From the NCBI RefSeq assembly GCF_001563285.1, contig NZ_CP005188.1:1679501-1743500 (forward strand): a stretch of DNA of 64,000 nt. The letters run 5' to 3'. Positions 17,113 to 28,329 of this stretch are shown in pieces; within the stretch, counting starts at the first letter, position 1; every line of letters begins with the position of its first letter. The position numbers and the translations under genes are program-made. This DNA is from Sphingobium sp. MI1205 (GTDB lineage Bacteria > Pseudomonadota > Alphaproteobacteria > Sphingomonadales > Sphingomonadaceae). The notes under the pieces were generated by a model. That model saw nothing but the letters and a program-made list of their open reading frames with translations, ran no database searches and was not told the origin of the DNA.

Positions 17113-19791
17113 TTACTTGCTTGCCAGTGCTGCCTGCGCGGCAGCTAAACGGGCGATAGGAACGCGATAGGGTGAAGCCGACACATAATCGAGACCTGTC
17201 CGCTCGCAGAAGGCGATGGACGCCGGATCGCCTCCATGCTCACCGCAAATGCCAAGCTTGATGCCAGGACGGCTCGCACGACCACGCTCGGCAGCTAACT
17301 CAATGAGTTCGCCCACACCCTCCACATCGATGCTGACGAATGGATCGCGGGCGAAGATGCCCTTATCGACATATTGTGTCAGGAAGCGGCCGGCGTCATC
17401 GCGACTGATCCCGATCGTCGTTTGCGTCAGGTCATTCGTGCCGAAGGAGAAGAATTCACCCACCTGAGCGATCTCGCCAGCCTTAAGCGCAGCCCGCGGC
17501 AGCTCGATCATGGTGCCCACCAGATATTCAACCGAAGCGCCCTGTTCCGCGAAAACCTCGCTGGCGACGCGATCGACGATCGCCTTCATCAACTCAAGTT
17601 CCTTTTTCGTCGCGACCAGCGGGATCATGATTTCGGGGATAGGCGCTTCACCGCTGCGCTGCTTAACGATCAGGGCAGCTTCAAAAATGGCGCGCGCCTG
17701 CATCTCGTAGATTTCGGGGTAGGTGACGCCGAGACGGCAACCACGATGACCGAGCATCGGATTGAATTCATGCAACTCGGCAGCCCGCCGCTTGAGGGCT
17801 TCGACACCAACTCCAGCAGCCTTGGCGACCTCCTCGAACTCAGCTTCGCCATGGGGAAGGAATTCGTGCAGCGGCGGATCGAGCAGGCGGATAGTGACCG
17901 GCAGGCCCGCCATCACCATGAAGATTTGCGCGAAATCGTCGCGCTGTTCGGGCAGCAGTTTGTCGAGCGCTACGCGACGGCCCTTCTCGCTGTCAGCCAG
18001 GATCATCTCACGCACGGCGGTTATACGCGCCGCATCGAAGAACATATGTTCGGTGCGGCACAGGCCCACGCCTTCCGCGCCAAAATCGCGAGCGGTCTGA
18101 CAATCCAGCGGTGTTTCGGCATTGGCGCGGACTTTGAGACGACGCACCTTGTCCGCCCACCCCATCAGCACGCCGAAGTCGCCCGCAAGTTCAGGCTGCA
18201 CAGTCGGCACTTCACCCGCCATCACCTCGCCGGTCGAACCGTCGATCGTAAGGATATCGCCTTCCTTGAGCGTGCGCCCTTCAATCCGCAGCGTTTTTGC
18301 AGCATTGTCGATGGACAGGCTGCCTGCGCCAGATACGCAGGGCCGGCCCATACCGCGCGCCACCACGGCCGCATGTGACGTCATGCCGCCACGCGCGGTC
18401 AGGATGCCCTTGGCCGCATGCATACCATGAATATCTTCCGGAGAAGTTTCGACCCGGACGAGGATAACCGAATCGCCCAGCTCGTTGCGGCGCTCAGCAG
18501 TGTCGGCGTCAAACACGATCGCGCCTGACGCCGCTCCCGGCGAAGCAGGCAGACCCTTGGTTAGCACATCGCGGTGCGCTTTGGGGTCAAGAGTTGGGTG
18601 GAGAAGCTGGTCGAGCGCGGCAGGATCAACGCGGGCAACGGCTTCTTCCTCCGTGATGACGCCCTCAGTCGCCATGTCGACCGCAATCTTGAGTGCTGCC
18701 TTGGCTGTCCGTTTGCCCGAACGGGTCTGCAGCATCCAGAGCTTGCCCTGCTGCACCGTGAATTCGATATCCTGCATGTCGCGATAATGCTGTTCGAGGA
18801 TCTCGAACACCCGCGCCAGTTCGGCATAGGTTTCCGGCATCGCCTCTTCCATCGACAGCGGCTTTGCCCCGGCCCGCTCGCGCGCCTGACGCGTCAAATA
18901 TTGCGGCGTGCGGATGCCCGCCACCACGTCCTCGCCCTGGGCGTTGATCAGATATTCGCCATAATAGGCATTCTCGCCGGTCGCCGGATCGCGGGTAAAT
19001 GCAACGCCAGTTGCCGAGGTATCGCCCATATTCCCGAACACCATCGCCTGCACGTTGACGGCGGTGCCCCAATCATGCGGGATCGAGTTCAGGCGGCGAT
19101 AAACCTTGGCCCGGTCAGCCTGCCAGCTGCCGAACACCGCACTGATCGCGCCCCACAGCTGATCGTTCACATCCTGCGGAAAAGGCTTGTTCCAAAGCTT
19201 TGAAACCAGCGCCTTATATTCACCTACCAGCACCTTCCAGTCATCAGCTGTCATTTCCGTGTCGAGCGTATAGCCCTGGTCTTCCTTGGCGATCTCAAGG
19301 GCTTCCTCGAAGGCGCCATGATCGAGTTCCAGGACGACATCGGAATACATCTGGATGAAGCGACGATAGCTGTCCCAAGCGAAACGCTCATCACCCGAGG
19401 CAGAGGCCAGACCAAGAACGGTTTCGTCATTGAGGCCAAGGTTGAGGACGGTGTCCATCATGCCGGGCATCGAAATACGCGCACCGGACCGGACCGACAC
19501 CAACAACGGATCCGCAGCGTCTCCGAACTTCTTGCCGGTCACGCCTTCGATATGGGCGATGCCATTCGCGACTTCCGCCGTCAGGCTTTCAGGATAAACG
19601 CCACCGTCCTGATAATAGCGGGTGCACATTTCGGTCGTGATCGTGAAACCCGGCGGGACCGGCAAGCCAATGGCAGCCATTCCATCCAGATTGGCGCCCT
19701 TGCCGCCGAGGAGGTTTTTGTCCCCCTTGCCGCCATCATCTACACCGCCTCCGAAACGATAAACATAACGCGTCGCGGTCGTGCTCATGCT
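17113..19791 (-). CDS. ppdK: Pyruvate, phosphate dikinase
   Basis: This enzyme interconverts pyruvate, ATP and phosphate with phosphoenolpyruvate, AMP and diphosphate, and serves gluconeogenesis or PPi-linked glycolysis. The 892-residue protein has the N-terminal nucleotide-binding domain (KYV-like start YVYRFGGGV, LLGGKGANLDGM), the central swivel domain with the phosphohistidine motif GGMTSHAAVVARGMGRPCV, and the C-terminal PEP/pyruvate TIM barrel with GLCRTEHMFF and the catalytic cysteine in GICGEHGGDP. ATG 19791 is preferred because AGGGAAAGAG lies before it; ATG 19812 is possible. Confidence 0.96.
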   Translation of the reverse strand, partial: SMSTTATRYVYRFGGGVDDGGKGDKNLLGGKGANLDGMAAIGLPVPPGFTITTEMCTRYYQDGGVYPESLTAEVANGIAHIEGVTGKKFGDAADPLLVSVRSGARISMPGMMDTVLNLGLNDETVLGLASASGDERFAWDSYRRFIQMYSDVVLELDHGAFEEALEIAKEDQGYTLDTEMTADDWKVLVGEYKALVSKLWNKPFPQDVNDQLWGAISAVFGSWQADRAKVYRRLNSIPHDWGTAVNVQAMVFGNMGDTSATGVAFTRDPATGENAYYGEYLINAQGEDVVAGIRTPQYLTRQARERAGAKPLSMEEAMPETYAELARVFEILEQHYRDMQDIEFTVQQGKLWMLQTRSGKRTAKAALKIAVDMATEGVITEEEAVARVDPAALDQLLHPTLDPKAHRDVLTKGLPASPGAASGAIVFDADTAERRNELGDSVILVRVETSPEDIHGMHAAKGILTARGGMTSHAAVVARGMGRPCVSGAGSLSIDNAAKTLRIEGRTLKEGDILTIDGSTGEVMAGEVPTVQPELAGDFGVLMGWADKVRRLKVRANAETPLDCQTARDFGAEGVGLCRTEHMFFDAARITAVREMILADSEKGRRVALDKLLPEQRDDFAQIFMVMAGLPVTIRLLDPPLHEFLPHGEAEFEEVAKAAGVGVEALKRRAAELHEFNPMLGHRGCRLGVTYPEIYEMQARAIFEAALIVKQRSGEAPIPEIMIPLVATKKELELMKAIVDRVASEVFAEQGASVEYLVGTMIELPRAALKAGEIAQVGEFFSFGTNDLTQTTIGISRDDAGRFLTQYVDKGIFARDPFVSIDVEGVGELIELAAERGRASRPGIKLGICGEHGGDPASIAFCERTGLDYVSASPYRVPIARLAAAQAALASK

Positions 19792-19838
19792 GGCTCTTTC
19801 CCTTGTCAACATAGTCGCGGCTCTCCTGCACTGATCGC

Positions 19839-19867
19839 CGTATATTTGTGCGCTGCAACAATTTCAA
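19839..19867 (-). promoter_or_regulatory. Likely ppdK promoter
   Basis: On the minus strand TTGAAA (19862-19867) and TATACG (19839-19844) are separated by 17 bases. They match the sigma-70 consensus at five and four of six positions. The predicted transcript would begin about 40 bases before the chosen ppdK start. Confidence 0.5.
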
Positions 19868-19957
19868 AACAACAGGCGGGCGACAAACGCACCCGCTTTT
19901 ACGACAATTGCTCTCTCACTTCATTCGTTTTCCCGATTTCGCCGGCATCTTTCGTAA

Positions 19958-22270
19958 TCAGCCTGAAATCTTCGAGAAATCCGCCACGGCGTGAACGGCA
20001 TCGCGAACTCGCGCCAAAAGAGCGAGGCGCGTAGCGCGCTTCGTGGGATCGGTATCGTTCACCGTGACCTTGTCGAAAAACAGGTCGATCGGCGCCCGCA
20101 ATGTTGCAAGCGCGGCCATGGCGCCTTCAAAATCCTCCGCGCTCACGGCTGCCGCAGCCCTCGGCTCAGCGGCATTGAGCGCTGCGATCAGGTCAGCTTC
20201 GGCCTGTTCAGGCGCATAGTTAGGCTCGACCTTCTCGGCGCTTTCCACGCCTTCCTTCTTCAGGATGTTGGCAGCACGTTTATATCCGGCGAGCAGGTTC
20301 GCGCCGTCGTCGGTGGCAATGAAGGATTGAAGCGCGTGAACGCGAGCGAGCAGGCGCACGAGATCGTCCTCGCCACCGAGCGCGAACACCGCGTCAATCA
20401 GGTCGTGGCGGACGCCTGCTTCCTTTTGCTGGACCTTGAGGCGGTCGGCGAAAAATGATCCGATTTCTCGCTGGACAGCTAACGGCTCGATGGCAAATCG
20501 AATTTCTTCCTTGATCGATTTGTTTTCCAAATCACCCAAGGTGAAATTTTCTACTCGAGTCTTTATTCTAATCCAGTTCCCGCTCTCCTGCAGGTCGCCT
20601 ACCGTCAGTATCCGGTCATTTTCACCGTTGAAGCAGCGTTCGGTCGGCCTCTGTATTCCCATCCACGTGGCCAGCGTCAGTTCTAGCATCCGCCTGTTCG
20701 ACAGATTGACGCGGTTAACCTGGTTCAAGGCCAAAATGGAAAGAGCGGCTCTCCGCAAAGCATACGGATCTTTTGATCCTGTGGGTTTCTCGCCCAAAAA
20801 CCAAAAGGAAAATAGAGTGTCCAATTTATCCGCAAGCGCAACGGCAACCGTCACCGGCGCAGTCGGCACCGCATCTCCCTGCCCGACCGGCTTGTAATGG
20901 TCGCGGATGGCATCCGCTACGGCATCGGGCAAACCTTCGGCGCGGGCATAATAGCCACCCATGACACCCTGCAATTCAGGAAATTCGCCGACCATTTCGG
21001 TGACGAGATCGGCCTTGGCGAGGCGGGCGGCCTGTTCCGCTAGGCCGGCCAGTTCCTCTTTCGTCATGCCGACGTAGGCTGGCATCTCTTGCGTTGGCGT
21101 ATTGCCGCTTGAGACCCCATCCTTCGCTGGGGTGACGGTTGGAGAGGGGGTGACGATTCCTTCCTCCATCAGCCAGCGGGCGAGCTTCGCTACACGCTCC
21201 ACCTTGTCGGCCACGGTGCCCAGCTTTTCGTGGAAGGTAATGCGTTCCAATTTCTTCGCATGGTCCGCGAGGCGCGTCTTGCGATCCTGCTCCCAGAAGA
21301 AGCGGGCGTCGGACAGGCGTGCCGCGAGGACCTTGCGGTTGCCTGAGATAATCGCCTCACCGCCATCTTTCGCCTCGATATTGGCGGTGCAAATGAAAGC
21401 CGGAGCAAGTTTGCCCTGCCCGTCGCGCAGGACGAAATATTTCTGGTTTATACGCAGGGTTAGCTGAATGACTTCAGGTGGAACCTCAAGGAAGGCGGGA
21501 TCAAAATCCCCAAGCAACGGCACTGGCCATTCGGTGAGCCCAGCATTTTCCGCAACGAGGCCCTTGTCCTCGATCACGGAATAGCCCCTCGCGGCGGCGG
21601 CTTCCTTCGCCTTCGCTTCGATGATCGCTTGGCGCTCCTGATGACTGACGATCACATGGCAGGCGCGCAGCTTTTCGACATAGTCATGGGCACTGCCGAT
21701 GGTGATCTCGCCCGGATGATGGAATCGATGGCCGAGCGTGGCATAGCCCGACCGGATGCCTTCGATCTCGATTTCGACCAAGTCTTCGCCAAGGATTGCG
21801 ACGATGCCTTGCAGCGGCCGGACCCAGCGCAGGCTCTCCGTGGTCTGCGACGCAGCACCCCAGCGCATGGATTTGGGCCATGGGAAGGCGCGGATGACGG
21901 TGGGGACAGCTTCGGCCAGCACTTGGCGCGTGGCGCGGCCCGGCTTGTTGACCACGGCAAACCAGACGCCGTCGCGGTCCTCAAGCTGGTCCTGAGTGAG
22001 GCCAGTCTTGCGCAGGAAGCCTTCGAGCGCCTGCGCAGGCGCGGACGTGCGAGGACCCTTGAACTCCTCGCTGACAGCGGCGGTTTCGAGCGGCAGGTTG
22101 CGGGCGACCAGCGCCAGACGGCGCGGCGTGACGAAGCTGTCGGTGCTTTCCGGCTTGAGGCCAGCTTTCGCCAATTCCTCAGTAAAAAGCCGGGCGAGGT
22201 CTTCCGACGCCTTCAATTGCATCCGCGCCGGAATTTCTTCACAGCGCAGTTCCAGGAGGAAGTCGGTCAT
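19958..22270 (-). CDS. glyS: Glycine--tRNA ligase beta subunit, with insertions
   Basis: This is the beta subunit of the bacterial alpha2-beta2 glycyl-tRNA synthetase, which binds tRNA. The start [18 protein letters not shown] is typical and the ATG overlaps the glyQ stop (TGATG). With 770 residues it is roughly 80 longer than E. coli GlyS. Two places explain the extra length. One is a palindromic repeat inserted in frame at about residues 378-404. The other is an AT-richer segment at about 517-607, between ALRRAAL and FFADRLK, where sequence is unlike the rest of the gene. The conserved C-terminal part (HDLIDAVFALGGEDDLVRLL, ANLLAGYKRAANIL) is intact, so the protein should be functional. Confidence 0.93.
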   Translation of the reverse strand: MTDFLLELRCEEIPARMQLKASEDLARLFTEELAKAGLKPESTDSFVTPRRLALVARNLPLETAAVSEEFKGPRTSAPAQALEGFLRKTGLTQDQLEDRDGVWFAVVNKPGRATRQVLAEAVPTVIRAFPWPKSMRWGAASQTTESLRWVRPLQGIVAILGEDLVEIEIEGIRSGYATLGHRFHHPGEITIGSAHDYVEKLRACHVIVSHQERQAIIEAKAKEAAAARGYSVIEDKGLVAENAGLTEWPVPLLGDFDPAFLEVPPEVIQLTLRINQKYFVLRDGQGKLAPAFICTANIEAKDGGEAIISGNRKVLAARLSDARFFWEQDRKTRLADHAKKLERITFHEKLGTVADKVERVAKLARWLMEEGIVTPSPTVTPAKDGVSSGNTPTQEMPAYVGMTKEELAGLAEQAARLAKADLVTEMVGEFPELQGVMGGYYARAEGLPDAVADAIRDHYKPVGQGDAVPTAPVTVAVALADKLDTLFSFWFLGEKPTGSKDPYALRRAALSILALNQVNRVNLSNRRMLELTLATWMGIQRPTERCFNGENDRILTVGDLQESGNWIRIKTRVENFTLGDLENKSIKEEIRFAIEPLAVQREIGSFFADRLKVQQKEAGVRHDLIDAVFALGGEDDLVRLLARVHALQSFIATDDGANLLAGYKRAANILKKEGVESAEKVEPNYAPEQAEADLIAALNAAEPRAAAAVSAEDFEGAMAALATLRAPIDLFFDKVTVNDTDPTKRATRLALLARVRDAVHAVADFSKISG
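21062..21137 (-). repeat. Palindromic repeat inserted in frame in glyS
   Basis: A 76-bp element has 27-bp imperfect inverted arms: 21111-21137 on one side and 21062-21088 on the other, matching at about 19 of 27 positions, with a 22-bp loop. Arm ends read CGTCA and TCTC. The sequence CCCCAGCGAAGG with flanking GTCA and GGTCTC resembles dispersed intergenic palindromes I associate with sphingomonad genomes (recollection, not checked). Here it is read through as protein (VTPAKDGVSSGN and following residues). Confidence 0.75.
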
Positions 22271-23142
22271 CACGCAGCCCACCCGTTCACTTCCATCCAC
22301 TTCTCGCAAGCGCCCTTGGCAAGGTCGCGGACACGGCCGATATAACTGGCGCGTTCCTGCACCGAAATCACGCCCCGTGCCTGAAGCAGGTTGAACACAT
22401 GGCTCGCCTTGATAACCTGATCATAAGCGGCCAGCGGAACCCCTGCCTCCAACGAAGCCTTGCATTCGGCTTCGGCATCCTTGAACCAGCGGAACAGCTT
22501 CTCAGTGTCGGCGATCTCGAAATTCCATTTCGACATCTGCTGTTCGTTTGCCAAGAAGACGTCGCCATAGGTGACGCCCGCGTCGTTGAATTTAAGATCG
22601 TAAACGCTATCGACGCCCTGAATATACATGGCGAGGCGTTCCAGGCCGTAGGTCAGTTCACCCGCGACCGGCTTGCAATCAAAGCCGCCCATCTGCTGGA
22701 AATAGGTGAACTGGGTGACTTCCATCCCATCGCACCACACTTCCCAGCCAAGGCCCCATGCGCCCAGTGTCGGGCTTTCCCAGTCGTCTTCAACGAAGCG
22801 GATGTCGTGGACCAGCGGATCAATGCCGATTTCAGCCAGCGACCCCAGGTAAAGTTCCTGAAGGTTCGCCGGGCTCGGCTTCATGATCACCTGATATTGA
22901 TAATAATGCTGGAGTCGGTTCGGATTCTCGCCATAGCGTCCGTCTGTCGGGCGGCGGCTTGGCTGGACATAGGCCGCGTTCCAGACGTCCGGTCCAAGGC
23001 TGCGCAGGGTCGTCGCCGGGTGAAAGGTGCCAGCGCCCACTTCCATGTCATAGGGTTGCAGGATAACGCAGCCCTGCTTTCCCCAATAGGCGTGCAGGGT
23101 CAGGATCAAGTCCTGAAAGGAGAGCACTTTGCCTGTCGCCAC
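22270..23142 (-). CDS. glyQ: Glycine--tRNA ligase alpha subunit
   Basis: This is the catalytic alpha subunit, which activates glycine and charges tRNA-Gly. The 290-residue protein contains [35 protein letters not shown], and [19 protein letters not shown], all hallmarks of GlyQ. A GTG at 23142 is chosen as start because AAGGA lies 6 bases upstream and the length then matches the family; the frame is open 55 codons further upstream without similarity. A second GTG at 23127 is an alternative. The stop overlaps glyS. Confidence 0.94.
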   Translation of the reverse strand: MATGKVLSFQDLILTLHAYWGKQGCVILQPYDMEVGAGTFHPATTLRSLGPDVWNAAYVQPSRRPTDGRYGENPNRLQHYYQYQVIMKPSPANLQELYLGSLAEIGIDPLVHDIRFVEDDWESPTLGAWGLGWEVWCDGMEVTQFTYFQQMGGFDCKPVAGELTYGLERLAMYIQGVDSVYDLKFNDAGVTYGDVFLANEQQMSKWNFEIADTEKLFRWFKDAEAECKASLEAGVPLAAYDQVIKASHVFNLLQARGVISVQERASYIGRVRDLAKGACEKWMEVNGWAA

Positions 23143-23296
23143 GGACGGTCCTTGCGAAAATGACGGTTTGATCGCGCGCGCCTTGGCGCAGGAGGGCTTT
23201 AGGGTCAAGGAAAAGAGGCGGGAAGGCGGATAACTCACTTGCCCCGGAGGTCCCCGCCCCGCATGGATAAGCCCGAAACCCTGTGGGAATGGATAG

Positions 23297-24220
23297 ATGC
23301 CCAACATGAAATGGCCCCTTTCGCGATTGCTGGCCGCCAGCCTACTGTTGCTGACCGGCTGTACGCAGGAGCAGCCTGCCTTGGCGCGGACTGCTGCGAC
23401 GAAGGCCGCCTATGTGACGCCTGCGCTATGGCAGGTGAAGGACGAAGATACGACGATCTATCTTTTTGGCACTGTTCATGTGCTGAAGCCAGGAACGGAC
23501 TGGTTCAAAGGGGGCATCAAGCGTTCGTTCGACGAAGCGGATGAACTGGTGTTGGAGATTGTCGAGCCGGATGATCCGCAGGCGATGGCTGCGTCCATGG
23601 CCCATACTGCTCTGGCGCACGACGGGATCAAGCTATCCGACCGACTGAGCGCAGAAATGAAGGGCAGATATCAGGCGGCAATGACTGCCAACGGCCTGCC
23701 CTGGCAGATGTTCGAGGCGTTCAATCCCTGGATGGCGGGGATGGCGCTATCGGTGCAACCCTTGGAAAAGCTGGGATACAAGGCGGACCTTGGAGCAGAA
23801 AAAACGCTGACCGCCGCGGCGAAGGCGGCAGGAAAACGTATCGGCGCGCTGGAAACCATTGAGCAGCAACTTGGCTATTTCGCCGGACTACCGATGGACA
23901 GCCAGGTCCAGTTCCTGAACGCCACGGTTGAGGGGCTGCCTGACATGGAGAGCGAGTTCGCCCGCCTGATCAAGCATTGGCGTGAGGGGGAGCCGGAAAA
24001 GCTCGCGGCCGAGATGAACGAATCGCTGGAGACCACGCCTGAACTGGCGCAGGTCCTACTTATCCAGAGGAACGCCAATTGGGCCAAGTGGATAAGGGAA
24101 CGGCTGGCACAACCGGGCACTGTTTTCGTGGCGGTAGGTGCCGGCCATCTGGCCGGGAAGGGCAGCGTGCAGGATCAGTTGCATACGCTTGGCTTGGCAT
24201 CGAACAGGGTTGTTGAGTGA
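23297..24220 (+). CDS. TraB/GumN family lipoprotein, first copy
   Basis: The 307-residue protein starts with a lipoprotein signal peptide (cleavage before Cys22 in LLTGC). The mature part has the TraB/GumN (PF01963) features: [24 protein letters not shown] near the N-terminus, a conserved ALETIEQQ segment in the middle, and [12 protein letters not shown] near the end. Related Tiki proteins are metalloproteases that use GTxH and GxxH histidines, but activity in the bacterial family is unproven. It ends with a GTGA overlap with a second copy, so the two are cotranscribed. The name TraB here is unrelated to conjugation TraB. Confidence 0.85.
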   Translation: MPNMKWPLSRLLAASLLLLTGCTQEQPALARTAATKAAYVTPALWQVKDEDTTIYLFGTVHVLKPGTDWFKGGIKRSFDEADELVLEIVEPDDPQAMAASMAHTALAHDGIKLSDRLSAEMKGRYQAAMTANGLPWQMFEAFNPWMAGMALSVQPLEKLGYKADLGAEKTLTAAAKAAGKRIGALETIEQQLGYFAGLPMDSQVQFLNATVEGLPDMESEFARLIKHWREGEPEKLAAEMNESLETTPELAQVLLIQRNANWAKWIRERLAQPGTVFVAVGAGHLAGKGSVQDQLHTLGLASNRVVE

Positions 24221-25098
24221 ACCTCCTGCGCTGGCTGGGGCTGTGCATACTGCTGCTGCTGACGGCGTGCGAACGCGAGCAACCTGCTCCGCCACCCGAT
24301 GGCGGCCCGGCGCTTTGGCGGGTACAGGGACATGAGCTTGACGGATGGCTGTTCGGGACGATCCATGTATTGCCTAGGGGCATCGCCTGGCGGACGAAAA
24401 ACATCCGCGAGGCGATCGATCGTGCCGACAAGCTCGTGCTGGAGTCAGCCGAGATAGAGAATCAGGCGCGGACCAGGGCGTTATTCGAGCGGATGGGACG
24501 CAGTCCCCGCCTGCCGCCGCTAGAAGACCGCGTGCCAGCGAGCGAACGCGACGAGCTTCGACGGATCGTCGGCGAGGGGGGTGCGGATGTGCAAATGCTT
24601 TCGGCCTATGAAAGCTGGGCGGCGGCAATGTTGTTGTCGGCGACGACCGCGCAGCAGTCCCTGAATGTCAGCACCGACACAGGTACCGAGCCGGTTCTGA
24701 TCGCCGCCTTTCGTGCGGCTGGCAAGCCTGTCGCCGGTCTGGAAACGGTGGAGCGACAGTTCGGCGCTTTCGATACGCTGCCGGAAGCTGCACAGCGGCG
24801 ACTGCTCGTTCAAACGGTTGAGGGCGCGAGGAAGATGAAGGCGCTGTATAACCGCGTCCTGCAAGCCTGGCTAAGAGGGGACATGGACGCCATCGCACGG
24901 GAGGATCAGGCGGGAGAGTCACCGGGCCCGGTCGTAGAGCAAGCGGTGCTGGTCGCCAGAAATCGGGACTGGAGCGAGTCGATCGGAAAGCTCAAGGGGC
25001 GGCCGTTCATTGCCGTGGGAACAAGGCATTTGACCGGGCGAGATAATCTGATCCAACTATTGGAGACGCACGGCTACAAGCTGACACGGGTTCAATAG
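24217..25098 (+). CDS. TraB/GumN family lipoprotein, second copy
   Basis: This 293-residue paralogue of the preceding gene begins at GTG 24217, overlapping the previous stop. It has a lipoprotein signal (LLLLTAC, Cys18) and the same landmarks: LFGTIHVLPRG, a GLETVERQFG segment and FIAVGTRHLTG. Both copies keep the two histidine motifs, so both may be active. Sequence identity between copies is modest outside the motifs, which suggests an old duplication rather than a recent one. Confidence 0.85.
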   Translation: MNLLRWLGLCILLLLTACEREQPAPPPDGGPALWRVQGHELDGWLFGTIHVLPRGIAWRTKNIREAIDRADKLVLESAEIENQARTRALFERMGRSPRLPPLEDRVPASERDELRRIVGEGGADVQMLSAYESWAAAMLLSATTAQQSLNVSTDTGTEPVLIAAFRAAGKPVAGLETVERQFGAFDTLPEAAQRRLLVQTVEGARKMKALYNRVLQAWLRGDMDAIAREDQAGESPGPVVEQAVLVARNRDWSESIGKLKGRPFIAVGTRHLTGRDNLIQLLETHGYKLTRVQ

Positions 25099-25230
25099 CC
25101 GGATTCAGCGCTCTGGGCCCGCTGCCTGCTTGCCTTATCGCGCTTTTCTGCTATTGGGCCGCGGTCCCGGCATGGTCATCCCTGGAGGCGTGACGGGCGC
25201 TTACATCAATTTTGCTTTTGGAGACACGTA

Positions 25231-25845
25231 ATGAGCGAGCAGCTTACGCTGTCGGCCGAGGCACGCGATCGGGCAGGCAAGGGAGCCTCCCGCGCTCTCC
25301 GCCGCGAGGGCCGCGTACCAGCCGTCATCTATGGTAACAATGAAGAACCGCAGTCGATTCATGTCGAGGAAAAGCTCCTCAACAAGCTGCTCGGCACGGG
25401 CCACTTCTTCAACTCGGTCGTCATGGTCGAGGTTGGCGGCAAGCAGGTTCGCACCCTGCCCAAGGACGTTGCCTTCCATCCCGTAACCGATCGTCCGCTG
25501 CACGCCGACTTCCTGCGCGTTTCGGAACATGCCACGGTCCATGTCAATGTGCCGGTGCGCTTCGACAATGAAGATGCTTCACCGGGCCTCAAGAAGGGCG
25601 GCGTGCTTAATATCGTTGCACATGAGATCGAACTCATCGTCGATGCGGCAGAAATCCCCGACGATGTCGTGGTCGATCTGACCGGCCTGGATGTCGGCGA
25701 ATCGATTCACATCAGCGCGGTGAAGTTGCCCAAGGGCGCAAAAGCCGCCCATGACGAGCAGGACTTCACCGTTGCCACCGTGGTCGCTCCGTCTGCGCTT
25801 AAGAGTGCTGAAGGCGACAACGAAACCCCCGCAGAAGGCGAATAA
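25231..25845 (+). CDS. rplY: 50S ribosomal protein L25/Ctc
   Basis: This 5S rRNA-binding protein is of the long, two-domain type (204 residues). The N-terminal L25 domain (residues 1-95) includes [20 protein letters not shown] and is followed by a C-terminal beta domain with [20 protein letters not shown], and an acidic tail. It is followed by a strong terminator and then pth, a common pairing in alphaproteobacteria. GGAGA lies just before the ATG. Confidence 0.95.
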   Translation: MSEQLTLSAEARDRAGKGASRALRREGRVPAVIYGNNEEPQSIHVEEKLLNKLLGTGHFFNSVVMVEVGGKQVRTLPKDVAFHPVTDRPLHADFLRVSEHATVHVNVPVRFDNEDASPGLKKGGVLNIVAHEIELIVDAAEIPDDVVVDLTGLDVGESIHISAVKLPKGAKAAHDEQDFTVATVVAPSALKSAEGDNETPAEGE

Positions 25846-25880
25846 GCCTTTCGACATTCACCTTCGGGGTGGAAATTCAG

Positions 25881-25913
25881 ATCCCGTCCGCCTACTCGGC
25901 GGGCGGGATTTTT
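25881..25913 (+). terminator. Rho-independent terminator after rplY
   Basis: ATCCCGTCCGCC (25881-25892) pairs with GGCGGGCGGGAT (25898-25909) to form a 12-bp stem with one G-T wobble and a 5-base loop. It is followed immediately by TTTT. It ends 18 bases before the pth start, so it could also act as an attenuator, letting only part of rplY transcription reach pth. Confidence 0.85.
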
Positions 25914-25931
25914 ATTGGGAGTGGATGCGCG

Positions 25932-26501
25932 ATGCAAATCTGGGTGGGCCTAGGCAATCCGGGCACCCAATATGCGATGCACCGGCATAATGTCGGCTTC
26001 ATGGCGGCCGATGTGATCGCCGACATGTATCGCTTCTCAGCGCCCAGGAAGCAGTTTCAAGGATGGGTGCAGGAAGGCCGGATCGGGCCGGAGAAAATCA
26101 TCCTGCTGAAACCAGCAACCTTCATGAATGAAAGCGGGCGTTCTGTCGGTGAAGCGATGCGCTTTTACAAGCTGACGCCACAGGATGTGACCGTCTTTCA
26201 TGATGAGTTGGACCTTGCGCCGATGAAGGTGAAGGTGAAGTGCGGTGGCGGCAATGCAGGACATAATGGCTTGCGATCGACAGATGCTCATATAGGCGCC
26301 GATTTCCGCCGCGTGCGCATAGGCATCGGTCATCCGGGCCATAAGGACCGCGTTCATGGTTATGTGCTCGGCAATTATCACAAGAGCGAGATGGACGCGC
26401 TTTCCGACATGCTGGGGGCTATCGGGGCGGAAGCGGAATGGCTCGCCAAGGGAGACGACGCGCGGTTCATGAATGAGGTAGCGCTGCGGCTGGCGGAATG
26501 A
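25932..26501 (+). CDS. pth: Peptidyl-tRNA hydrolase
   Basis: Pth frees tRNA from prematurely released peptidyl-tRNA. The protein has 189 residues, the usual size. It contains the GLGNPGTQY motif at the N-terminus, the catalytic histidine in RHNVGF, the FMNESGRSVG loop, DELDL and GNAGHNGLRS. ATG 25932 is chosen because it gives the family N-terminus MQIWVGLGNPG; longer readings would pass through the terminator hairpin. Confidence 0.95.
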   Translation: MQIWVGLGNPGTQYAMHRHNVGFMAADVIADMYRFSAPRKQFQGWVQEGRIGPEKIILLKPATFMNESGRSVGEAMRFYKLTPQDVTVFHDELDLAPMKVKVKCGGGNAGHNGLRSTDAHIGADFRRVRIGIGHPGHKDRVHGYVLGNYHKSEMDALSDMLGAIGAEAEWLAKGDDARFMNEVALRLAE

Positions 26502-28268
<1,767 letters not shown>

Positions 28269-28329
28269 CCGTTACGAAAAGTTACGCGGTGGACATCGGA
28301 TGGAAAAGGCTCGCACCTAAGGGCGCGTC

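Noticed and set aside
17374..18378. Open frame of 334 codons on the plus strand within ppdK
   Set aside because: It is antisense to the central catalytic part of pyruvate phosphate dikinase, and no ribosome binding site or family match was seen.
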